This document shows positions 51,702 to 58,926 of a stretch of DNA of 64,000 nucleotides, one piece after another (position 1 is the first letter of the stretch; every line of letters starts with the position of its first letter). Source of the stretch: Nitrospinaceae bacterium. GTDB lineage: Bacteria > Nitrospinota_A > UBA7883 > JAJDBK01. Under the pieces are notes generated by a model. The model was not told the origin of the DNA, searched no databases, and was given only the letters and a program-made list of their open reading frames with translations. Position numbers and translations under genes: made by a program. Where the stretch lies: the NCBI GenBank assembly GCA_029261405.1, contig JAJDBK010000047.1, positions 1-64,000 of the forward strand. Reading direction: 5' to 3'.

Positions 51702-52502
51702 ATGCGACAGATAAACTTTTATTCCACAACACTGCTTCTGGTTTCGCAGGTTATATGCGCGTCTTTCCTTATCGCCGGAGCGGAAAGCCGGGGCGGGAAA
51801 GGGGACACACCCCTGATAATGGCGGCTCGCGCAGGGCGGATTGCCACTGTGAAAAAACTTGTCGTGGCGGGGGCTGATATTGACGCAGTAAACTCGTTCG
51901 GAATGACCGCTCTCTCCTGGGCCGGTAATAGAGGGAAAGTGGAGGTCGTAAGGTTTCTACTCGATTCCGGCGCCGATCTGTCTATCCGTAATATCGAAGG
52001 AAAGACAGCATTGATGGGCGCCGCTTATTCGGCCAATCAGAAGATCACGCAGATGTTGCTCGATAGCGGGGCCGACATTCACGCCATGGATAACAAAGGA
52101 AGGACGGCGTTCGGCTGGGCGATCCTGAAGGGTGACACCGCTCTGGTTCGACTCCTTCTCTCTGCGGGAGGCGCCGTGAACGGATCGGACAGATGGGGGG
52201 TAACAGGCCTGATGTATGCGATACAGTGTAACCACCACGAGATCATCGACATATTGATAAAAAAGGGCGCCGAACCAAACGCCCGGGATATTGCAGGCTA
52301 TACACCCCTCATCCACGCCGCTTTCCGGGAGGACGAAAGGTCTGTCAGGACGCTTCTTGAAAACGGAGCGGACCCCAATTTGCGCAGTTTCGAACTGAGT
52401 CCTGACGGCGAAAAAATTCGAAGTTGGACCGCACTTGAAATAGCGAAGAAGAACCGCTCTTCAGGTATAGTAAAGGCTCTGGTAAACGCGGGCGCAAAAT
52501 AA
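51702..52502 (+). CDS. secreted ankyrin-repeat protein
   Basis: A 266-residue exported protein with a signal peptide (QINFYSTTLLLVSQVICASFLIAGA). From residue 34 on there are about six ankyrin repeats, for example GDTPLIMAARAGRIATVKKL, GMTALSWAGNRGKVEVVRFL and GYTPLIHAAFREDERSVRTL. Ankyrin modules bind other proteins; a periplasmic partner is likely. It starts 6 nt after the b-type cytochrome gene, so it may belong to the same unit and shield or assemble the electron-transfer pair, but this is inference. Confidence 0.85.
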   Translation: MRQINFYSTTLLLVSQVICASFLIAGAESRGGKGDTPLIMAARAGRIATVKKLVVAGADIDAVNSFGMTALSWAGNRGKVEVVRFLLDSGADLSIRNIEGKTALMGAAYSANQKITQMLLDSGADIHAMDNKGRTAFGWAILKGDTALVRLLLSAGGAVNGSDRWGVTGLMYAIQCNHHEIIDILIKKGAEPNARDIAGYTPLIHAAFREDERSVRTLLENGADPNLRSFELSPDGEKIRSWTALEIAKKNRSSGIVKALVNAGAK

Positions 52503-52562
52503 CCGGATGAATGCGTTATCGCGTGGCAAATGGTATGCTGGAACGGCTTTTTTGGATTGATT

Positions 52563-53204
52563 ATGCGAAAATACAGACTTTTGGTTTCGGTTCTTCTTGT
52601 GGTATCTCTTTGCGCGTGCGGAGGGTATCGAAAGGGATTTTTCAGCGCCCCTTATGTTGGCGATCCACCAACCAGCAAACCTACCGCCAGAACTAAGACT
52701 GAAACCCGGCAAATGCAGGTTGTTGATCTTGGCGACATCCGCATCCGTGTAGACCTCTATAACGCTGTGGCCACGTCAAACGAGGTCTGGGTCGGTATCG
52801 GCATCCCAATGGTCCCGGTTTCCGTTGATAAAAATGAAGCGAGAAAACCGTCTACCAAAAAAATCGAGCGCTGTATCACCGTTGATTTCTCTCCGAAGTC
52901 CCGCGACATCACAATAAAGCCGGGGCTGGCTCTACTTCTGGTCAACAAGGAGTACCGCAAGGTAAAGAGTGTAAAAACCTTTCGCAAAATTGACGAGGCC
53001 AAAAGAAGGTGGGAATTTGTGGATGAAAGCGCAGAGTCGCTGAATGTAAAACAGGAAAAGAGACTCTATTTCAGGCTCTGTTTCCTGACAGAGCCATTTA
53101 CTCCAGACGATGAGATTGAACTTGAGCTGAATAATACGGTCCCGGAAATCGATATTCCGGTGATACGTTTCCAGAAACGGAAGTACATACATCCATATAG
53201 CTAA
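52563..53204 (+). CDS. lipoprotein, unknown function
   Basis: A 213-residue protein from ATG 52563 that begins with a lipoprotein signal (RKYRLLVSVLLVVSLCACGG; lipobox L-C-A-C, lipidation at the second Cys). The mature part is basic at first, then two beta-rich blocks (VDLGDIRIRVDLYNAVATSN, CITVDFSPKSRDITIKPG). No family recognised. An 11-codon upstream extension (52530) would place the signal inside and is unlikely. Confidence 0.75.
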   Translation: MRKYRLLVSVLLVVSLCACGGYRKGFFSAPYVGDPPTSKPTARTKTETRQMQVVDLGDIRIRVDLYNAVATSNEVWVGIGIPMVPVSVDKNEARKPSTKKIERCITVDFSPKSRDITIKPGLALLLVNKEYRKVKSVKTFRKIDEAKRRWEFVDESAESLNVKQEKRLYFRLCFLTEPFTPDDEIELELNNTVPEIDIPVIRFQKRKYIHPYS

Positions 53205-53223
53205 CATGCTGTGAGGTTTAACG

Positions 53224-54654
53224 ATGACTGATGACGCTTATACCGGCTGGATCGACCGGGAGATGGTGGCCTATTATATGGCGCCTGTGGTGGGTGAGTT
53301 ATTCAACCGCCAGGGAATCGAGATAAAGGTGTTCGGGAAATCGTTGATAAACGAAACGCCCCTCTCCGTTCTGAAGATCATTGAGCGGGGAAACCTGATA
53401 AGTGGCGAGACTCTGGAAATCCAGGTTTATAAGGATTTGCTCGATGCTGTTAGCGGCATGGGCCTTGCCTTAAGCAAGATCGACCTGGGTAAGCTGGTTC
53501 TCCGTTACAGCCACGAAAAAGAGAAATTTCCATCCGCCAAACAGTTTATCAGGTCGGAGTTGCCCGATATTTTCTTTAATACCGACGCCGGGCCGGAGAG
53601 ACCCAAAGACGTGGTGTTGTACGGTTTTGGGCGGATAGGTCGTGTCCTGATGCGTCTTCTGGTCCAGACCACAGGCGCAGGACGGTTCTTCAGAATCAGG
53701 GCTGTGGTGGTTCGCGGTGAAGGTGGAGCGAAAGATCTGGTCAAACGGGCTGAGTTGTTGAGACACGACTCGATCCATGGCACGTTTGAAGGCATAATCC
53801 GCGAAGACCCGGAAAACTCGGAACTGATCGTAAACGGCGCCCGGATAAAATTTATCTTTGCAAACAACCTTGATGAGCTTGATTACGCCTCATACGGATA
53901 CGAAAACGTTGTAGTGGTCGACAACACCGGCAGGTGGCGTGACCGGGAGGGGTTATCACAACACCTTAGCGGGGTTGTGAGAAAAGTGATCCTGACAGCT
54001 CCCGGCAAGGGGGATATTCCGAATATCGTTTACGGTTTGAACCATGAGGGAAACTGCAAGGACAGCGTTATATCGTGCGCAAGTTGCACCACCAACGCTG
54101 TCTCACCCGTGCTGAAAGTCTTGAGTGACGAGTATGGCGTGGAGTCGGGCCATATAGAGACGATCCACTCCTTTACCAACGATCAGAACCTGCTCGATAA
54201 CTTTCACAACGCCGACAGGAGGGGACGGGCCGCTCCCATGAACATGGTGATTACCACCACCGGCGCCGCCTCTGCGGTAGCCAAAGTGCTTCCTGAGTAT
54301 GCGGGAAAGCTGACCGGCAACTCGGTACGGGTGCCGACTCCCAACGTCTCGCTGGCGATTCTGAATCTTGCGTTTTCACAACCGGTCGGCCTTGCGGAAC
54401 TTAACGAGTTCCTCCGAAAATCGGCGGTCCACTCGAAATTGCAGAAACAGATCGACTATACGATCTATCCTGTAGTAAGCGCCGACCTGGGGAAATCGGT
54501 CTATTCTGGGATCGTAGACAGTCTGGCGACGATCGTCCGGGAGAACCACGCCGTTATCTATGTTTGGTACGACAACGAGTTCGGGTACAGCCATCAGGTC
54601 AAACGACTTATCAAGTATGTTTGTGGCGATACGGTCCCGGAATACAACGGATAA
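53224..54654 (+). CDS. glyceraldehyde-3-phosphate dehydrogenase, long form
   Basis: A 476-residue GAPDH. Residues 1-125 are an N-terminal extension (WIDREMVAYYMAPVVGELFN, and a helix-rich remainder) not found in the usual 330-residue enzyme. Residues from 128 show the Rossmann start VVLYGFGRIGR, the catalytic Cys in SCASCTTNAVSP (about 288), HSFTNDQNLLDNFH and WYDNEFGYSHQVKRL. Long GAPDHs of this kind occur in marine gamma- and deltaproteobacteria; their physiological role (glycolytic or gluconeogenic) differs. Ribosome site GAGG 9 nt before the ATG. Confidence 0.93.
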   Translation: MTDDAYTGWIDREMVAYYMAPVVGELFNRQGIEIKVFGKSLINETPLSVLKIIERGNLISGETLEIQVYKDLLDAVSGMGLALSKIDLGKLVLRYSHEKEKFPSAKQFIRSELPDIFFNTDAGPERPKDVVLYGFGRIGRVLMRLLVQTTGAGRFFRIRAVVVRGEGGAKDLVKRAELLRHDSIHGTFEGIIREDPENSELIVNGARIKFIFANNLDELDYASYGYENVVVVDNTGRWRDREGLSQHLSGVVRKVILTAPGKGDIPNIVYGLNHEGNCKDSVISCASCTTNAVSPVLKVLSDEYGVESGHIETIHSFTNDQNLLDNFHNADRRGRAAPMNMVITTTGAASAVAKVLPEYAGKLTGNSVRVPTPNVSLAILNLAFSQPVGLAELNEFLRKSAVHSKLQKQIDYTIYPVVSADLGKSVYSGIVDSLATIVRENHAVIYVWYDNEFGYSHQVKRLIKYVCGDTVPEYNG

Positions 54655-54680
54655 AAATTTAGTGGTAGACTGTGAGGGTT

Positions 54681-54932
54681 ATGGAAAAAAAAGAAGAAGT
54701 CCCGTTTGAAAAGGCCCTCAAAAGGCTCGAGACCATAGTGGACAAGCTCGAACAGGGTGACCTGGAACTTGAGAAAGCTATCGCGCTTTTCGAGGAGGGG
54801 AACGGCATGGCGAAGGTTTGCCGGGAGAAACTCGACCTTGCGGAAAAGAAGATAGAGAAACTGGTAAAAGACCGGGATGGAGCGCCCGCCACGGAACCGA
54901 TGGACGACCCGACCGGGGACGCTCCGTTTTAG
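54681..54932 (+). CDS. xseB: exodeoxyribonuclease VII small subunit
   Basis: An 83-residue acidic, helical protein with the family signature FEKALKRLETIVDKLEQGDLELEKAIALFEEG (split here as FEKALKRLETIV and LELEKAIALFEEG). XseB forms helical pairs that coat and regulate the large subunit XseA, which cleaves single-stranded DNA. I chose ATG 54681 with GAGGG upstream, rather than the GTG 3 codons earlier. ispA begins directly at the stop. No xseA is in the window. Confidence 0.9.
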   Translation: MEKKEEVPFEKALKRLETIVDKLEQGDLELEKAIALFEEGNGMAKVCREKLDLAEKKIEKLVKDRDGAPATEPMDDPTGDAPF

Positions 54933-55826
54933 ATGCCGCTTAATAGCTACTTTGCGGAAATATCAGAAGATGTCGAGAAACGACTCGATATCCTGACACC
55001 GCCAGCGGACCTCTACCCCCCAAGCATCCATCAGGCGATGCGATACTCCCTTTTTGCGGGTGGTAAAAGGTTGCGACCTGTCCTGGCGGTAACCGCCTGT
55101 GAGATGTTTGGCGCCAGCCGTGAGACCGCTCTTCCGTTTGGCGTGGCCCTGGAGATGATCCATACCTATACTCTGATTCATGACGACCTGCCAGCTCTCG
55201 ACGATGACGATCTTAGACGTGGGAAACCTGCAAGCCATATAAAATTCGGCGAATCGACCGCCATACTTGCAGGGGACGCGCTCCTTACCCTCTCGTTCAA
55301 ACTTTTAAGTGACACCAGGCTCTTCCCGGAAGTTTCCGCAGAGACCCTGCTAAAAGTGTCGGCCATGACAGCGGAGGCTATCGGGTCTACCGGAACCATT
55401 GGCGGACAGGTGGTGGACCTAGATATGGAGGGGGCGGAGCCTGATATGGCCGCCCTCGAATATATACATACCCATAAAACCGGCAAACTGATAGTCGCCG
55501 CCGTTAAAGGGGGCGCCCTTCTGGGGGGCGCCGACGAACCTGCGGTGAAAGCGATAACCACCTACGGCAGGAATATCGGTCTGGCGTTTCAGGTGACCGA
55601 TGACATTCTCGATGTAGAAGGGGATGCGAAACTTCTGGGCAAGAACCCCGGCGCCGATCAGGCCAGCGGAAAACTTACCTACCCTGCGCTCCTTGGAATG
55701 GACGAGTCGAAACAGTTCGCCGGAAGGCTGGTGGCCAACGCCATCGATTCGCTGAGTAGTTTCCCGGACGAGAGATCAAAACATCTGAAAAGTCTCGCCG
55801 AATATATTGCAAAACGAACCCACTAA
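54933..55826 (+). CDS. ispA: polyprenyl (farnesyl/geranylgeranyl) diphosphate synthase
   Basis: A 297-residue trans-isoprenyl diphosphate synthase. The first aspartate-rich motif is DDLPALDDDDLRRGKP (DDxxxxD), the second DDILDVEGD; LFAGGKRLRPVL and HTYTLIHDDLP surround the allylic site. These condense IPP with DMAPP and longer allylic diphosphates. Chain length cannot be fixed from sequence alone, but C15 to C20 is typical for this group. It follows xseB, the common arrangement; the usual dxs is not next to it. Confidence 0.93.
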   Translation: MPLNSYFAEISEDVEKRLDILTPPADLYPPSIHQAMRYSLFAGGKRLRPVLAVTACEMFGASRETALPFGVALEMIHTYTLIHDDLPALDDDDLRRGKPASHIKFGESTAILAGDALLTLSFKLLSDTRLFPEVSAETLLKVSAMTAEAIGSTGTIGGQVVDLDMEGAEPDMAALEYIHTHKTGKLIVAAVKGGALLGGADEPAVKAITTYGRNIGLAFQVTDDILDVEGDAKLLGKNPGADQASGKLTYPALLGMDESKQFAGRLVANAIDSLSSFPDERSKHLKSLAEYIAKRTH

Positions 55827-55838
55827 CCCGTTTATTTC

Positions 55839-56405
55839 ATGAGTGGCCTCTTTTCAATAACCAGAAATATAATTCTTCTGGGCGCCATTGCTGTGACGAT
55901 CTATTTTGTCGTCACGCCATCCCACGACCACAATAAAGAGAAGGGGGCGATTCCGACAGATGATCGCCATTACGACAAAGCGCCCGACTTTTCCCTGACC
56001 ACCATGAATGGGGAGGAGGTGTCGCTCGAAAGTTATCGTGGAGGGTGGTTATTACTCAATTTCTGGGCGACCTGGTGCAAGCCGTGTCTCTACGAGATGC
56101 CCTCCCTGCAACGTCTGAAGGAGAAGATGGCCGGAAAAAGCTTCACGATTCTGGCGGTCCATTCGGGTAGTGAGACGCTGGGAAACATCGCCCGTTATTT
56201 CACAGCCGAAGGACTAGACTTCAGCGTGGCTATCGACGGCAGGGAGGATGTATCACGAGCCTACGGTGTCACCTCATTGCCGACTACCTTTCTTATAAAC
56301 CATAAAGGTGAAGTAGTCGGCAGAGCCGAAGGCATGAGGGAGTGGGACGGCGCCGAGATGTCCGACTATTTTTCAGGGGCTGTCAATTCGACAGGTTCAG
56401 ATTAG
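55839..56405 (+). CDS. TlpA-like membrane-anchored thioredoxin
   Basis: A 188-residue protein with an N-terminal anchor (about 8-26) and a periplasmic thioredoxin fold: APDFSLTTMNGEEVSLESYRG, the active site LLNFWATWCKPCLYEMP and the cis-Pro region VTSLPTTFLINHKGEVVGRAEG. TlpA or ResA relatives reduce cysteines, for instance apocytochrome c CXXCH motifs before heme attachment, which would fit the multiheme cytochromes encoded here. Converges with purM (9-nt overlap). Confidence 0.9.
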   Translation: MSGLFSITRNIILLGAIAVTIYFVVTPSHDHNKEKGAIPTDDRHYDKAPDFSLTTMNGEEVSLESYRGGWLLLNFWATWCKPCLYEMPSLQRLKEKMAGKSFTILAVHSGSETLGNIARYFTAEGLDFSVAIDGREDVSRAYGVTSLPTTFLINHKGEVVGRAEGMREWDGAEMSDYFSGAVNSTGSD

Positions 56406-57437
56406 CCGCGTCTTTCCCCTCCCTTCAACGATCTCACCCAAGGTATAGACTTTCTCTCCTTTTTCCCGCAAAGCTTCTGCGAACAGGTCTGAGCCTTCGT
56501 TTCCGATCACCACGATCATGCCGATTCCCATGTTCAACGAGCGGAACATATCTTCATCGGGAACCGACCCCCCTTTTTGTATCATTGCAAAGAGGGGAGG
56601 AACCCGCCACGCCGATTTATTTATAAGCGCATCGACATTTTTCGGGAGGATTCTTGGTGGATTATCGATCAATCCTCCTCCGGTGATATGCGCCAGCCCT
56701 TTCACCCGATACTTTTGCAAAAGGGGCCAGATGGTTTTGGAGTAGTCGCGATGGGGTACCAGCAGAGCCTCCCCAACGGTAGCGCCCAGTTCTTCCACAT
56801 ATGTATCGACCGAGTGGCCGAATATATCGAAAAACACTTTCCGCGCCAGAGTATAACCGTTAGTGTGCAGACCGTCCGATTCGATTCCCAAGACAACATC
56901 ACCCACTGAAATTTCCTCGCCGGTGAGGGTTTTTGATTTTTCCACCACGCCTGTTATGGTTCCGGCCAGATCAAACTCCCCCTTCACATATACACCCGGC
57001 AACTCGGCGGTCTCCCCCCCCACCAGAGCGACTCCGTTCTCTTTGCACGCTATTGCCATGCCGCCAACCAGATCTTCTATCTGATCGGGGCGGAGCGATT
57101 CGACAGCGATATAGTCGAGGAATGTCAGCGGTTTGGCGCCTTGACACAAGATATCGTTACAGGAGTGGTTCACGATATCCATGCCGACGGTGTCGAATTT
57201 CCCCGCCATGACCGCCACCATCAGCTTGGTCCCTACCCCGTCCACGCTCTGGACCAAAACCGGCTCTTTATACTCTTTTACGACAGAAGAGAGGTCGAAC
57301 AGGGAACCGAAACTTCCAAGCCCGGTCAGCACCTGAGGCCCGTGAGTCGATTTTGCCTTCAGCTTGATTCTTTCGAGCGATTCAAGTCCAGCGTCGATAT
57401 CCACTCCAGCGCTCTTATAGGTAACCTGCTTTTCCAT
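56397..57437 (-). CDS. purM: phosphoribosylformylglycinamidine cyclo-ligase
   Basis: AIR synthetase, 346 residues, the fifth step in purine synthesis (FGAM plus ATP to AIR). Signatures: KSAGVDIDAGLESLERIK, VQSVDGVGTKLMVA, DIVNHSCNDILCQGAKPLTFLDY, GGETAELPGVY, LGIESDGLHTNGYTLAR and AHITGGGLIDNPPRILP. It diverges from the ntrC-type gene with only 52 bp between starts. purF is 9 kb away in the same window. Confidence 0.96.
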   Translation of the reverse strand: MEKQVTYKSAGVDIDAGLESLERIKLKAKSTHGPQVLTGLGSFGSLFDLSSVVKEYKEPVLVQSVDGVGTKLMVAVMAGKFDTVGMDIVNHSCNDILCQGAKPLTFLDYIAVESLRPDQIEDLVGGMAIACKENGVALVGGETAELPGVYVKGEFDLAGTITGVVEKSKTLTGEEISVGDVVLGIESDGLHTNGYTLARKVFFDIFGHSVDTYVEELGATVGEALLVPHRDYSKTIWPLLQKYRVKGLAHITGGGLIDNPPRILPKNVDALINKSAWRVPPLFAMIQKGGSVPDEDMFRSLNMGIGMIVVIGNEGSDLFAEALREKGEKVYTLGEIVEGRGKTRLI

Positions 57438-57489
57438 GTTAATCTTTATAAACCTTTATTCGGACGACAATAATAGTTACTCTTTTCTC

Positions 57490-58926
57490 ATGAGCGATTA
57501 TAACAAAGAGCGTGTGCTGGTGGTTGATGACGAACCTGGTATGCGGTTTGTCCTGTCTAAAAGTTTTGAGAAGAACGGTTATAAGGTTGACGCCGCCAGC
57601 AATATTGGCGAGGCGGGCGAGTACCTGAACGAATATTCGTACAGTTCGGCGTTTGTAGACATAATATTGCCCGATGGCTCCGGCCTGGAACTTCTTGACC
57701 GACTGAAAAGACGCCCCCGCGCTCCGTCTGTTGTGATAATGACTGCTGAGGCTACCATGCAAAACGCTATCGAAGCGATGAAACGGGGCGCTTTTGATTA
57801 TCTTACAAAACCGTTCGACCTCGACGACGCTGTGCGCCTTGCCGGGAAAATCGCCGACTACAGGCGCACCTCCAAATCTCTCGAAGAGGAGGAGCCAGAG
57901 GAGCTGACCCCGGTAGCCAGCGGAGAACTGGTGGGCAGGTCGCCTTTGATACAGAATGTTTTCAAACTTATAGGCCGGACCGCCGGATCAGATGTTTCGA
58001 TTCTCATTACCGGGCCGACCGGTTCCGGCAAGGAGTTGGTGGCGCACGCTTTCCACAAAAACTCTCATCGCTCCCACGGACCTTTTGTTACCGTCAACTG
58101 CGCCGCTATCCCGTCGGAACTGTTGGAGTCGGAGCTTTTTGGTCATGTCAAAGGGGCGTTTACCGGGGCTGTGGAGAACCGGCGAGGGAAATTCGCCCAG
58201 GCGGACGGAGGCACGCTCCTGCTCGACGAAGTGGGGGAGACATCCCTGCCTCTGCAGGCGAAGATGTTACGCGCCTTGCAGGAGAAGGTTGTCTACCCTG
58301 TGGGAGCCACGAAATCTGTCAGGGCCAATGCGCGGGTCATTGCCGCCACCAACCGAAACCTGACCGTAGAGATCGCGTCGGGTCGATTCCGGGAAGACCT
58401 GTTTCACAGGCTTAATGTGACCACCGTAAAACTTCCTCCCCTTGACAATAGAAGAGAGGATATCCCCGCTCTGGCAAAACATTTCCTCGGCGCCGTAGCA
58501 AAATCGCTCGGTGAACCGACAAAAAGTCTGACACGAGAGGCGGTAGATCTGTTAATCGAACACTCGTGGCCCGGAAACGTCAGGGAGCTTGAAAACTCCA
58601 TACGCAGGGCGGTCCTTATGGCTCCCGGAATGGCGGTCACACCAGACGAGTTCCCGGAAGAGATTACTGGGGTTGTGGAGAGGGAGCCTGCGGTAACAAA
58701 CCTGAAATCGGCGCTAAAAAGGGTGGTGGAGGCTAGTTCGGAGGGAAATATCCATGCCGATGTCATGAAAGCCGTGGAAAAAGCGCTCTACGGGGAGGCG
58801 CTGAAAAAGTGTGGATGGAATCAGGCCAAGGCGGCCCGCTATCTCGGGGTCAACCGAAATACCATGATGAAAAAAACGACAGAACTTAACCTGAGAAATA
58901 CCGGGATAATAAGCGATGAATCGTAA
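57490..58926 (+). CDS. NtrC-family sigma-54-dependent response regulator
   Basis: A 478-residue activator. Receiver at 5-120 (D57 in AFVDIILPDGSG, MTAEAT, DYLTKPFDL), AAA+ domain at about 150-390 with Walker A GPTGSGKELVAHA, the sigma-54 contact GAFTGA in VKGAFTGAVENR, Walker B TLLLDEVGE, and sensor regions (FREDLFHRLNV, WPGNVRELEN). The C-terminal FIS-type helix-turn-helix is KAARYLGVNRNTMMKK. All activation residues are intact. glnE overlaps its stop by 11 nt, so nitrogen control is likely (NtrC proper or a paralogue). No cognate kinase is adjacent. Confidence 0.93.
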   Translation: MSDYNKERVLVVDDEPGMRFVLSKSFEKNGYKVDAASNIGEAGEYLNEYSYSSAFVDIILPDGSGLELLDRLKRRPRAPSVVIMTAEATMQNAIEAMKRGAFDYLTKPFDLDDAVRLAGKIADYRRTSKSLEEEEPEELTPVASGELVGRSPLIQNVFKLIGRTAGSDVSILITGPTGSGKELVAHAFHKNSHRSHGPFVTVNCAAIPSELLESELFGHVKGAFTGAVENRRGKFAQADGGTLLLDEVGETSLPLQAKMLRALQEKVVYPVGATKSVRANARVIAATNRNLTVEIASGRFREDLFHRLNVTTVKLPPLDNRREDIPALAKHFLGAVAKSLGEPTKSLTREAVDLLIEHSWPGNVRELENSIRRAVLMAPGMAVTPDEFPEEITGVVEREPAVTNLKSALKRVVEASSEGNIHADVMKAVEKALYGEALKKCGWNQAKAARYLGVNRNTMMKKTTELNLRNTGIISDES

